Below, one piece after another: positions 1 to 7,650 of a DNA stretch of 64,000 nucleotides. Location of the stretch: positions 3,782,001 through 3,846,000 of the forward strand of contig NZ_JARZAE010000004.1 of the NCBI RefSeq assembly GCF_029892095.1, given 5' to 3'. The position numbers and the translations under genes were made by a program. The first letter of the stretch is position 1. Every line of letters starts with the position of its first letter. Below the pieces are notes generated by a model, which was given only the letters and a program-made list of their open reading frames with translations, was not told the DNA's origin and did no database searches. This DNA is from Kitasatospora sp. MAP12-44 (GTDB taxonomy: Bacteria > Actinomycetota > Actinomycetes > Streptomycetales > Streptomycetaceae).

Positions 1-1
1 C

Positions 2-274
2 GGGGTCAGCCTCCCCCTGGGCCAGACACTGCGCGCCGAGCTCGCACCGCTGCTTCGCCCGGTCGGCGGCGAACTAGTGGAGCTACCGGGCACGCTGGGT
101 GGCCTTCCAGGCGCGCCACAGGTCTCCTATCTTCCAGTCCACCCGGACGTCGTGGTGGAGATCGAGGTCGACCAGAAGCTCGAATTCGGGCGCTATCGCC
201 ACCGGCCGCGCGTGCTCCGTGTGCGGGGCGACCTGACGGCGGACCAGGTCACGCCGCCGCGCACGGCCCTGTGA
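2..274 (+). CDS. ATP-dependent DNA ligase, C-terminal fragment
   Basis: The frame is open from base 2 to the TGA at 272-274, so only about the last 90 residues are present. The segment with VSYLPVHPDVVVEIEVD followed by GRYRHRPRVLRVRGD matches the end of the OB-fold of ATP-dependent DNA ligases, where conserved Arg and Asp residues close on ATP (motif VI region). Such enzymes seal nicks using ATP; actinobacteria carry several (LigC/LigD types) for repair. The gene faces rightward toward the minus-strand gene that ends at 308. Whether it belongs to the element or to flanking DNA cannot be told from here. Confidence 0.8.
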   Translation, partial: GVSLPLGQTLRAELAPLLRPVGGELVELPGTLGGLPGAPQVSYLPVHPDVVVEIEVDQKLEFGRYRHRPRVLRVRGDLTADQVTPPRTAL

Positions 275-307
275 ATGGGCGGATCACGGAAGCAGCCAGC
301 GAGCGAG

Positions 308-1156
308 TCAGATGCGTTCCACCCGCAGGGCCTCACCAACGACCAAGCGCTCGGCCATGTCTTCGGCCTGCGGGAAGCTCTGCGACGTGAGCCGCAGGCC
401 GGCCCCAGCAACCGCTGCGACCACCTTCGCGGCCAGCTCCGTGCGCCCGGACTCCGGGACCGTGCTGAGGTTGAAGGACACCCAGATTCGCGTGTCGTTG
501 CCCGGGGAGACCAGGACCGGCCCCTGCGGCGGGTCGCAGGGGATCGCGGCGCTGGTGAGCGCCTGGACGGTCCAGCTGCGGATCTCGGCTGTGCTCCTCT
601 GGTCGACCGCGCGTGCCGCGGAGTAGATCGCGGCGCACAGCTCACTGGCGGCGGGGAGTGCCGCGCTGACCGGGATGGTGAACGGCCCCATGGTGACGGC
701 ATCGGCAGCAGGGTCGTAGCCGAAGCTCCAGAAGTCGCGGGCGACGTCGCGTGGCGCGTTCCCGGCCTTGCGAGCTGCGGCTTGCGGTCCGAACTTGCCT
801 TCGCCGCGTGCCCAGTCCTCGAAGTGGGTCAGGCCGTCGCGGACGTGCTTGATGTCGGGCAGCGCGGCCTCGAAGCGCTGCTGGGCCTGGGCGAGTGCCT
901 CGCCCACGGCCGGGTCCATGCTCAGGTCCGCGAGGGCGATCTGTTCGAGCTTCACCGCCGCGAGCAGCTGGCGCAGGGCGACGACCAGCGTGCGCGCGTC
1001 GATCTGGCGAGAGCTGAACCAACCGACCTGGCTGTCGTCACCGTGCATGCGCTGGACGGCCAAGGCGACGGTGGCCCGCAACCAGTTCGCCTCCGAGACC
1101 GCGATTGCGTACGGGTTGTCCGCTGGTGACCAGTCGTCTGGCAAGTTGTCGCTCAT
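308..1156 (-). CDS. Hypothetical protein, 282 aa, family not recognised
   Basis: An ATG start at 1156 gives MSDNLPDDWSPADNPYAI; a TTG two codons upstream is also possible. The N-terminal half is predicted helical and includes IDARTLVVALRQLLAAVKLE; the C-terminal half, after about residue 150, looks like mixed alpha/beta. No catalytic motif, signal peptide or membrane segment is visible. It lacks the Ala/Pro-rich arginine tail of the genes further right, so it may not belong to the same array. Codon usage is typical high-GC actinobacterial, which supports a real gene. I do not recognise the family. Confidence 0.65.
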   Translation of the reverse strand: MSDNLPDDWSPADNPYAIAVSEANWLRATVALAVQRMHGDDSQVGWFSSRQIDARTLVVALRQLLAAVKLEQIALADLSMDPAVGEALAQAQQRFEAALPDIKHVRDGLTHFEDWARGEGKFGPQAAARKAGNAPRDVARDFWSFGYDPAADAVTMGPFTIPVSAALPAASELCAAIYSAARAVDQRSTAEIRSWTVQALTSAAIPCDPPQGPVLVSPGNDTRIWVSFNLSTVPESGRTELAAKVVAAVAGAGLRLTSQSFPQAEDMAERLVVGEALRVERI

Positions 1157-1252
1157 GACCAAGATCTTGGCCCCCGGAGCGATCGACTGCTCGGATTTTC
1201 CCGCGGAAGGTCAGTACGTCCGTGCGCGGGTACCGCCGCGAGCTGGTCTGGG

Positions 1253-1363
1253 TCAGCAGCGTGGGGAGAACTCGTATTCGTCCTCATCAGCCCAGTCCGG
1301 CCGTCCGTCGTCACCGGGTTCGAGAAGGTCTTGGGTCTCGTCTTCGGTCAGGTGCTCGTCCAT
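1253..1363 (-). CDS. Possible small acidic protein, 36 aa
   Basis: An ATG at 1363 opens a short frame (MDEHLTEDETQDLLEPGDDG, then a DEDEYEF-type acidic end) stopping at 1253. More than one third of the residues are Asp or Glu. The ribosome-binding site is weak, so this is tentative. It is the only coding potential I see in the 467-base gap 1163-1629, whose right half is less GC-rich and may hold the promoter of the DUF5655 gene. Confidence 0.3.
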   Translation of the reverse strand: MDEHLTEDETQDLLEPGDDGRPDWADEDEYEFSPRC

Positions 1364-1629
1364 CGGACCATGATGCACCGTCAGCTTCAGCGACTGCGAG
1401 TCGGCGTGGTTGGAGCCGGACGCGTTGGCAGTCGAGCCTCCGACTCAGCCACTTTCTATCAGTCAGATCATGCGATGTGGCGGATTGCGGAGAGCCGCTC
1501 CGAGCCTATTCCCATCTGCCGATAAAGGTGATAAGCGCAACAAAGCCTTTCGCTCTAGCTGGTGTGCACATATGCTGTGCGGCTCGATCCTCGCAGGTGG
1601 CGGATCGGTGGTACGAGGGGGGAGCTGCG

Positions 1630-2547
1630 GTGGCTGGTCTGAAGCTGTTCAAGGATGTCGATGGCGAGGCTGTCGAGCTGGCGGGTTCCACGGTTGCTCT
1701 GGAGCGGCATATCCAGACGTATATCGAGCGGAATATGGAGCGTCTGCTCGGCGTGCGGTTTCTAGCGTCGGAGTACTACACGGGCGCACGGCATGCCGGG
1801 CGGATCGACTCGTTGGGTCTGGACGAGGACTTTTCTCCTGTCGTCGTGGAGTACAAGCGTGCCCGTGGTGAGAGCATTGTTACTCAAGGGCTCTATTATT
1901 TGGCCTGGTTGAGGGACCATAAGTCGGAGTTCGAGGCGCTCGTGGCGAAGAGGCTCGGTGCCGATGTCTCTGCCCGCGTTGATTGGAGTAGCCCTCGGGT
2001 CGTGTGCATCGCGGGCGACTTCACGCGTTACGACGCGCACGCTGTTCAGGAGATCGGCCGGCGGGTGGACCTGGTCCGGTACACGAGCTTCAACGACGGG
2101 GTCCTTGCGCTGGAGACGCTGGTCTCGGTTGCCGGGACGGCCGATGCGTCGTCCAGCGTGCCCGGTTCGGCCGACAGCTCGCGTTCGGTCGGCAAGACGA
2201 AGACCGTGACGGAGGTCCTCGCACAGGCCCCGCAGTCGTTGCAGGACCTGTATGCCGACCTGGACGCTCGGCTGCTGGCGCTGGGCGATGTCCACAGCGT
2301 TCCCTTGCAGCTGTACTTCGCCTACCGGCGCTCGGGCAACATCGCGTGCGTGAAGGTGCTCCCGCGTGAGCACACGCTGCTGGTCTTCCTGAAGGTTGAC
2401 CCGTCCGCAGTGGAGCTGGTCGACGGCTGGACCCGTAACGTACGCGAGATCGGGCACCACGGCACGGGCGACCTGGAGGTGCGGATCAAGTCGGTGGAGG
2501 ATCTCGCTCGCGCGGGCGAGCTGTTCGAGGCCAGTTACGCCGCGTAG
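1630..2547 (+). CDS. DUF5655 domain protein with endonuclease-like N-terminal domain
   Basis: A GTG at 1630 sits 8 bases after a GGGGGA Shine-Dalgarno and gives MAGLKLFKDVDGEAVEL, the usual start of this family; longer frames upstream have no such signal. Residues 1-160 contain LERHIQTYIERNMERLLGVR, GRIDSLGLDEDFSPVVVEYK and LVRYTSFNDG, a layout like the PD-(D/E)XK nuclease-like domain (Asp in RIDSLG, Glu-Tyr-Lys in VEYKR) linked to DUF5655. The last 100 residues carry the DUF5655 domain itself (LYADLDARLLALGD to the end). The biological role of the family is not established; nucleic-acid binding is an inference. It is followed by a strong terminator and faces the next gene. Confidence 0.8.
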   Translation: MAGLKLFKDVDGEAVELAGSTVALERHIQTYIERNMERLLGVRFLASEYYTGARHAGRIDSLGLDEDFSPVVVEYKRARGESIVTQGLYYLAWLRDHKSEFEALVAKRLGADVSARVDWSSPRVVCIAGDFTRYDAHAVQEIGRRVDLVRYTSFNDGVLALETLVSVAGTADASSSVPGSADSSRSVGKTKTVTEVLAQAPQSLQDLYADLDARLLALGDVHSVPLQLYFAYRRSGNIACVKVLPREHTLLVFLKVDPSAVELVDGWTRNVREIGHHGTGDLEVRIKSVEDLARAGELFEASYAA

Positions 2548-2559
2548 CGCGAATCGCGG

Positions 2560-2597
2560 AGGCCGGCGGCGGACTCAGAAGCGTCCACCGCCGGCCT
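2560..2597. terminator. Bidirectional intrinsic terminator hairpin
   Basis: A perfect 10-bp stem (AGGCCGGCGG at 2560-2569 with CCGCCGGCCT at 2588-2597) is extended inward by GGAC/GTCC past one mismatch. It lies 13 bases after the stop of the DUF5655 gene and between convergent genes, so it can end transcripts from both sides. There is no long U-run, as is common in streptomycetes. Confidence 0.7.
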
Positions 2598-2687
2598 TCG
2601 TGTTGCCACCGCCGAGGGCCGAGTGGTGCCCACGCCGAGTGCTGGGCACCGACCGGCGGACTTCCGAGGTCGGCACCAGCCGCAGTG

Positions 2688-3563
2688 CTATCGGGGAAGA
2701 GACGTGATCAGGGTCCGCTCGCGCACGAGGTCTGCGTGGAACTCCGGCGCGTTCGGCGCGAGCGCCTCCATCGCGTTCTCGACCGTGGCCAGTGCCTCGT
2801 GGCGGCGTCCGAGCATGCGAAGCGCGCTGGCGGCGCGGAAGAGCATCACCGGGTCGTCGTCGGCGAAGATGGATCGAGCGGCCAGCCGCAGGATCTGCTC
2901 GGCTTGGCCGGGCAGGGCGTCGCCGAGCCACAGACCATGCAGGAGCGCGTGGCAGACCTGCGGGTTGTCGCCGGCCTCGTCGAGGCTGTGCTGCATCACG
3001 TTCAGCCCATCCGGGTTGGACTGGCCGAGGAGGGCGAAGGCTCGCAGGGCTCGGGTGTACGGATCCCAGTGAGCACGGCGTGATTCAGGAACCTGGTCGA
3101 GGAGCTGCTGGATGCTCCGGCAGCGGAAGTCGTAGCGCAGGGCCGCCAGTTGCAGGTGGACGAGGGCCTGTGCGTGGACATGGTCCGTTCCCGGCCTCGT
3201 CAGGTGGTCTGCGCTGGTGAGGTAGATGCTGGCGCTGTTGCCGCGCCGACGGGCGTACCAGGCGAGGTCGTTGCAGAAGCGGGCCGATGTGCGCCAGTCG
3301 GAGTCGGCCTTGCTGAGCCAGTCGGCAGCGGCGTGGGTCCACGGTTCACCGACGTCGATGCGGCGCTCGACCAGGGCGCGGGCGACCTCCAGTGCTGCGG
3401 GGCGTAGATCAGACCTGGTGAGTGCGGGCGCGAGCGCGTTCTCGGTTCCTGGGGTGTCGAGCAGTCCTCGGATGATCAGCCGTGCGGTGGCGCTGGGATG
3501 TTGGCTGATGCGGGCGAGCTGGGCGAGGCCCAGCTCCAGCGTGTTGCCAGCCGGTGCGGTCAC
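2688..3563 (-). CDS. Alpha-helical repeat (TPR-like) hypothetical protein
   Basis: Start chosen as GTG at 3563, 5 bases after an AAGGA site; its first bases overlap the stop of the small gene upstream (GTGA), suggesting translational coupling. The 291-residue product is almost all helix, with repeated patterns of about 35 residues (AHWDPYTRALRAFALLGQ, QVCHALLHGLWLGDALPG, PVMLFRAASALRMLGRRHEA) typical of TPR-like solenoids used for protein-protein contacts. No enzyme motif is visible. It is the last gene of the leftward accessory run. Confidence 0.65.
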   Translation of the reverse strand: MTAPAGNTLELGLAQLARISQHPSATARLIIRGLLDTPGTENALAPALTRSDLRPAALEVARALVERRIDVGEPWTHAAADWLSKADSDWRTSARFCNDLAWYARRRGNSASIYLTSADHLTRPGTDHVHAQALVHLQLAALRYDFRCRSIQQLLDQVPESRRAHWDPYTRALRAFALLGQSNPDGLNVMQHSLDEAGDNPQVCHALLHGLWLGDALPGQAEQILRLAARSIFADDDPVMLFRAASALRMLGRRHEALATVENAMEALAPNAPEFHADLVRERTLITSLPR

Positions 3564-3739
3564 AGGGTCCTTGGGGTGGGGTTGCCGTCGTCGGTCCGTC
3601 GAGCGGTGGCGGCGGGCGGTGTGCTGGTTGGTGCCGTTGAACTGGCGGCGATGGCCGCCTGGCGGGGGGAGCCCCCGCCTCCTGTCGTGACGCCGGCGTC
3701 GGGAGAGCGGCGGATCGTGATGGTGGGCCGAGCTGGCAC
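3560..3739 (-). CDS. Possible small basic protein, 59 aa
   Basis: A GTG at 3739 follows an AGGAG site by 8 bases (VPARPTITIRRSPDAG), and an in-frame GTG at 3766 overlaps the upstream stop. The stop overlaps the start of the next gene. The residues are Pro/Ala/Thr/Arg-rich, much like the tails found on other accessory proteins here, so this may be a detached tail rather than an independent protein. Confidence 0.4.
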   Translation of the reverse strand: MPARPTITIRRSPDAGVTTGGGGSPRQAAIAASSTAPTSTPPAATARRTDDGNPTPRTL

Positions 3740-3762
3740 GTAGGACGTCTCCTGGCAGGCAT

Positions 3763-4461
3763 TCACACCGGGCGGCGGGTGGGAGCAGCAACTGCGTTCG
3801 CGGGAGTCGGTCCGGGGTAGGAGTGGGTGCTGGGCCGCCCGAGTGACGCATCAGCCCAGGGCGATGAGGCTGTTGCGGCGCGCCGGCGGTTACCGGCGTG
3901 GATGTCGATGGTGCGCAGGGCGGAGGACCACCGGGCGAGACCGGCGCTGCTCTCCCCGATGCGGCCCGCATCGGCAGTGATCCGGCCGATCAGGTCGTGC
4001 TGCCCGGGGTCGGTGGTCGTACGGACAGCCTGTGCGCAGGCGCGCAGCATCTGTTCCAGTGCGTCCATCGCGTTTCCCTGCCCCATGGTGAGCTGGCCTA
4101 GGAGGTCAGCCAGCTCACCCGGATGCTCTGTCTCTTCGGCCAGTGCCTGCAGTTCGGCGAGTCTGGCGCTGATGCCGGCCAGCATCTCCATGGCGCGTTC
4201 ACCGCGCTCTGAGGTGTGAAGCGCCGGGTGGAGGTCGACATGGTGGCCGGCCTCGCGCAGGCGGCGGGCGGCCTGGCCCGCGACGGCCTTCTGCTGCGCC
4301 GGACCATCCAGCGAGTTCAGGCGTACCGGGCCTGGTCCTTTGAGCGGGGCTCGGAAGCCGAGCGGGGCGATCACCTCGAGGGCCGCCGGTCCGGCACCGG
4401 TAACCTGGACAACGCCGTGCAGGCCCGGATGGATGCTGATCTGGTCCTGTGCCGGGGTCAC
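3763..4461 (-). CDS. GF-domain plus helical-domain accessory protein
   Basis: A GTG at 4461 overlaps the upstream TGA (GTGA), so the gene is coupled to its neighbour. Residues 1-75 follow the recurring pattern of this window (HPGLHGVVQV, then LEVIAPLGFRAPLK, then a helix ending RRLREAGHHVDLHPAL), called the GF domain here. Residues 85-180 are a helical domain (ELADLLGQLTMGQGNAMDALEQ) also seen in several plus-strand genes. The tail is Pro/Ala-rich and basic. Function unknown; the same two-domain architecture occurs in the genes at 25554, 26492 and 28511. Confidence 0.65.
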   Translation of the reverse strand: MTPAQDQISIHPGLHGVVQVTGAGPAALEVIAPLGFRAPLKGPGPVRLNSLDGPAQQKAVAGQAARRLREAGHHVDLHPALHTSERGERAMEMLAGISARLAELQALAEETEHPGELADLLGQLTMGQGNAMDALEQMLRACAQAVRTTTDPGQHDLIGRITADAGRIGESSAGLARWSSALRTIDIHAGNRRRAATASSPWADASLGRPSTHSYPGPTPANAVAAPTRRPV

Positions 4462-4913
4462 CGCGACAGCCCGGTAATGCGGGCCTGGGCGATGGCAGCC
4501 TCGGCTTCTGGGGGGCGCGTCGGGAACGTCGGCCATTCGGCGGTTCGTCGGTGTGCCGCCTCGACACGGGGCGCGCGGCCTACGGCGGCGGGCTCGGGGC
4601 GGGCGAGCTGTCGGGAGAGTCGCTCGACGTCGGCGCGTAGCTGGGCCGTTGTCGCCGTGGCGGCGCCGAAGCCCTTGGCGATGTCGTCGAGACTCAGACC
4701 AACGTCCTCTCCGACGGCCTGGTTGGCGAAGTCGAGCTGCTCCTCAAGTTCGTTGAGCATGGGAAGGAGCGCGTCGAGCGCCGCCGAGGTGGATGCGGCC
4801 GACCTGCTGCAGTGGAGGGAATAGCCGATCCGATGCACAGCGTCGGCGGCGATGATGCCGTCGCGCAGCTCGTCCGGACTGGTGGGCGTGGTAGGGACAG
4901 TGGGGGTGGGCAA
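4458..4913 (-). CDS. Helical accessory protein with basic tail
   Basis: A TTG at 4913 lies 5 bases after CAGGAG and gives LPTPTVPTTPTSPDELRDG; 151 residues. Residues 15-100 form helices (ALDALLPMLNELEEQLDFAN, then a likely coiled coil ending in DVERLSRQLARPEP). The last 45 residues are Ala/Pro/Arg-rich and end in Arg. The stop overlaps the start of the next gene. No known family recognised. Confidence 0.6.
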   Translation of the reverse strand: MPTPTVPTTPTSPDELRDGIIAADAVHRIGYSLHCSRSAASTSAALDALLPMLNELEEQLDFANQAVGEDVGLSLDDIAKGFGAATATTAQLRADVERLSRQLARPEPAAVGRAPRVEAAHRRTAEWPTFPTRPPEAEAAIAQARITGLSR

Positions 4914-4966
4914 GGGAGCTCCTGGTCTTGGCGGGGCGGGAGCCGACCTGACGTGCGTCAGGTGCG

Positions 4967-5230
4967 TCAGGTGCGGCTGGTCTCGGCAGTGCACGGGGGC
5001 ACGATCGGCGCGGGCACCGGCGGGGACTCGGCGCGCAGGACCTGCACCATCAGCGACGAGGCCGGGGACAGGAGCCGGGGGCGCACGGCTGAATCGGCGT
5101 CGGCGGTCGACCGGCCGGGGCCCGCCAGCCGACGGGGTGCTGCCTGGACACCGGCGAGTGGGGGTGTGGTGATGTTCTCTCCTTCGGCTGTGGCCGGGTT
5201 GTCGCTGGCGGCCTGGGGCTGCGGCGTCAT
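4967..5230 (-). pseudogene. Truncated DUF317-like remnant
   Basis: The frame starts with an ATG overlapping the upstream stop (ATGA) and encodes 87 residues. AAPRRLAGPGRSTAD resembles the conserved start of DUF317 proteins (compare HVTPRHLAGAEHG in the gene at 9483), and RPRLLSPASSLMVQVLRAE resembles the next strand pair, but the rest of the domain is missing. It may be a shortened, still translated copy or a relic. Confidence 0.45.
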
Positions 5231-5934
5231 CGGGTGTGCTGGTTACTGGCTGCAGCCGGGGGCACGAGCGTGGTCTGCTGTGCGGCCAGTGGTGTGTTCG
5301 GCGCAGTGCGGGTGAGGGCGGGCAGGCGGTTGGAGCGGACAACTGCTGCTTGGCGCGGTCGGGAGGGTGGCGTGAGCATCTCGGTGGCCGTGCGCGCCAG
5401 GTCGTCGCCGATCTCCTCCAGCAGCTTCCTGGCCTCCGCGAACTTCGTGGCCCGGTCGTTGTCGTGGCGCTCCCACAGCCGGTTCTCGGCGTACTCCAGG
5501 AACCGGTGCAGCTGGGCGAGCGCACCGTCGTCGTGGTCGACGACCTGCGAGACGACGCCAGCGAACTCCACCGGCCCGTCAGTCCAAGAAACCAAGGTGG
5601 CCCAGTTGTTGATGCTCTCACCGGAGGATGGGGGCGCCTGCTTGCCGTGGCGGGCGAGGACGGACGCGAGGCCGTACTCCATCAGGTCGTCCTCGGCGGC
5701 AGAGCGGGTCTGTTCGGCCAAGGCCACCTCGTCGGGCTCGTGCGGCTCAGTCGGCTCGATCTCCGGGTCGCCGAACCCCAGCTCGTCGATGCGGATTCCC
5801 AGGCGGCCCAGCGACGACAGGTCGTAGGAACAGGAATCGAGATCCTGGGCACGGGCGAGGGCCTCATCGAAACTGGGGGCATCCACGACCAGGGTCACGG
5901 CGCTGGGCAGGGCGGTGAAGGTGAATGCGGGGAT
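5227..5934 (-). CDS. Acidic helical hypothetical protein with probable ATC start
   Basis: An AGAGGA site stands 7 bases before ATC at 5934, giving IPAFTFTALPSAVTLVV; the only canonical alternative, GTG at 5958, has no ribosome-binding site. Residues 1-75 look beta-rich, including a strand-like stretch (FTALPSAVTLVVDAPSFDEA) and IRIDELGFGDPEIEP. Residues 90-195 are helical (LHRFLEYAENRLWERH, FAEARKLLEEIGDDLART). The end is a Pro/Ala/Arg tail finishing in Arg. Function unknown. Confidence 0.6.
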   Translation of the reverse strand: MPAFTFTALPSAVTLVVDAPSFDEALARAQDLDSCSYDLSSLGRLGIRIDELGFGDPEIEPTEPHEPDEVALAEQTRSAAEDDLMEYGLASVLARHGKQAPPSSGESINNWATLVSWTDGPVEFAGVVSQVVDHDDGALAQLHRFLEYAENRLWERHDNDRATKFAEARKLLEEIGDDLARTATEMLTPPSRPRQAAVVRSNRLPALTRTAPNTPLAAQQTTLVPPAAASNQHTR

Positions 5935-6806
5935 GGCATCGTCCTCTCTAGGCGGCACTGTGACGGGGTGGCGGCCGAAACGGGGAGGCTGGTGCTTCGG
6001 CCGCGCGCGGCATGAGCGCGTTCCGTGCGGGCCCCGGCGGGGCGGTCCGGGTCGGAACCGGCTGTCAGGTGATGGCCGGGGGCGGGGATGACGGTGATCC
6101 TGGCCGCTTGGCGGGCGGCGTGGGTGAGTGAGGAGGAGCGTCGCTCGACCGGCTCCGAGGTGGCCATGGCCGTGGTGAGGGCGGCGAGGATCGGCACCGG
6201 TGTGACCCGCGACAGGTGCCCGTACCAGCGGTCACCGCCCGGTACCCCGGCCGCGAAGGTCCACGTCTCGTCGTTGCCGAGGTAGGTTCCTTGGCCGAGG
6301 GTGAGGGAGTGCTTCCAGTTGATCCTGGCGTCGCCTACGGGCGAACTCATCACGGCCAGATCGGCGAACCGTTCGGAGGTCCGCCGCCACCCGGCGGTGG
6401 TCAGGGGCTCGTACACGTCGTCCATGTCGTGGTCGTAGTCGTACTTCAGGGCGTCGGCGGTCCACAACTGAGCGAGTGTTGTCGCCAGCGAGGTCATGAA
6501 CTCGCTAGGCGTCAGCGCGGTGAAGTGGCCCGACCACGTCACGTGGCCGGCGAACGGGTCCTGGGCCACCGCGACCTTCCAGCGCCGCAGGCCGCCCTCG
6601 GCGACGCTGGCCAAGCGCACTCGGTGGTCGGGGGTGGCGAGGTAGGAGTTTCCGGCGCCGTCGTTGGTCAGGACGGCGCCGACCTCCAGGAGGGGGTGCA
6701 GGGGGCTGAGGTAGTCCTCGGCGGGGCCGGCGAGGTAGGCCGGCGCGATCCGGACGAGGCCCTCGGCCTCTTCCCCGAGTTGCGGCTGGATGGGCGGGCT
6801 GGGCAG
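5895..6806 (-). CDS. DUF317 domain protein with probable CTG start
   Basis: Start proposed as CTG at 6806, 8 bases after AAGGA; it begins LPSPPIQPQLGEEAEG, and no ATG, GTG or TTG gives a sensible start. Residues 20-90 (LVRIAPAYLAGPAEDYL, then strands) and 110-240 (VTWSGHFTALTPSEFMTS, GWRRTSERFADLAV, WYGHLSRVTPVPILAAL) match the repeated DUF317 layout: a strand pair with W-x-G/A-x-F followed by TP-x-x-h-x-x-h helices. DUF317 proteins are streptomycete-specific and of unknown function. The frame runs 40 bases into the next gene; another frame stops just before it, so a small indel near the end is possible. Confidence 0.7.
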   Translation of the reverse strand: MPSPPIQPQLGEEAEGLVRIAPAYLAGPAEDYLSPLHPLLEVGAVLTNDGAGNSYLATPDHRVRLASVAEGGLRRWKVAVAQDPFAGHVTWSGHFTALTPSEFMTSLATTLAQLWTADALKYDYDHDMDDVYEPLTTAGWRRTSERFADLAVMSSPVGDARINWKHSLTLGQGTYLGNDETWTFAAGVPGGDRWYGHLSRVTPVPILAALTTAMATSEPVERRSSSLTHAARQAARITVIPAPGHHLTAGSDPDRPAGARTERAHAARGRSTSLPVSAATPSQCRLERTMPSPHSPSPPCPAP

Positions 6807-6882
6807 AGGTCCGTTCCTTACGGTTGGTGCTGCTGGGCTGGCTTCGCTGGAGGCGGGGCCTGACGCGAGCCGCTTTGAACGG

Positions 6883-7407
6883 TCAGGTCCTGCTGCCGCG
6901 CCGGGCGGCCGGCGGGAGCGAGGCGGCGGTGACTGCGGGTGTGATCGGGGCTGTCTGCGCGGTCGTGGACGTGGTGGCCGAGGAGGTCCGGGCGGACTGG
7001 GCCCGCGAGTTGATCCGCACGCGCGAGCGGGCGGCGGCCGGCTGCGGCGTTGTGTCCGCGAAGAGCGCGAGGTACTCGCCGATAGCCTCCCGGATCGGCC
7101 CGGGTTGCAGGCGCCCACTCCTGTTCAACTCGGCCAGACGGTCCAGGTCGCTGTGCATCTGTCCCGGGGATCGCTGCGGGATGGTGCGGTAGGAGTCGAA
7201 GTCGAAGGTGTTGGCGCCCAGTTCCACGCCGCTGGGTCGCAGCACGACCCGCACGTGGACGCCGCGGTAGGTCTCCGCGTGCCTGCCGTTGGCCAGCTGT
7301 GCGGTGATGAGCAGGTCGTCGCGGCGCGCGACCTGCTGGTGGCCGGCGGTGGTCCCATCGGCGAGCGGCGCGAGGATGCCGAGGACGGTCGTCTGGTCGG
7401 TGGCCAT
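6883..7407 (-). CDS. Hypothetical protein, 174 aa
   Basis: An ATG at 7407 is preceded by an AGGAGC site. Residues 10-75 look beta-rich (VLGILAPLADGTTAG, HVRVVLRPSGVELGANTFDF); residues 80-115 hold two helices (DLDRLAELNRSGRLQPG, REAIGEYLALFAD). The remaining 60 residues are the Ser/Thr/Ala/Arg tail (VRINSRAQSARTSSA) common to this region. A degraded relative of the helical part lies at 9175-9474. Family not recognised. Confidence 0.6.
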   Translation of the reverse strand: MATDQTTVLGILAPLADGTTAGHQQVARRDDLLITAQLANGRHAETYRGVHVRVVLRPSGVELGANTFDFDSYRTIPQRSPGQMHSDLDRLAELNRSGRLQPGPIREAIGEYLALFADTTPQPAAARSRVRINSRAQSARTSSATTSTTAQTAPITPAVTAASLPPAARRGSRT

Positions 7408-7488
7408 GGTGCTCCTGCGGGAAGGGAGAGGCGGTTAGCGGCTGCCGGGGCAGGCTCGGTTGGACTGCGGGCTCCTTGACCGGGGCGG

Positions 7489-7557
7489 CTAGGGTGCTGC
7501 GGGCGCAGGCTGCCGCGGACCGGTCAGCGTCCAGCAGTGGAACTCGAAGTCCGGCAG
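7489..7557 (-). other. Possible 22-residue leader or gene fragment
   Basis: A GAGGAG site stands 6 bases before a CTG at 7557 that opens LPDFEFHCWTLTGPRQ and stops at 7489. It is too short to judge. It could be a truncated accessory gene left in the 243-base gap between the DUF317 gene (7651-9066) and the gene at 6883-7407. Confidence 0.25.
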
Positions 7558-7650
7558 GGAGGTCTCCTCGCGTCGTCGGGCGCGGTGGTGATCGCGGTCA
7601 GCGGCTCGGTGCCGAGTCGCGTGTGTGGTCGTCAGCCGCCTGGGCTGCGG

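Noticed and set aside
1222..1629. An upstream extension of the DUF5655 gene to GTG 1222
   Set aside because: The extension has shadow-like composition and no ribosome-binding site, whereas GTG 1630 has GGGGGA and gives the usual family start.
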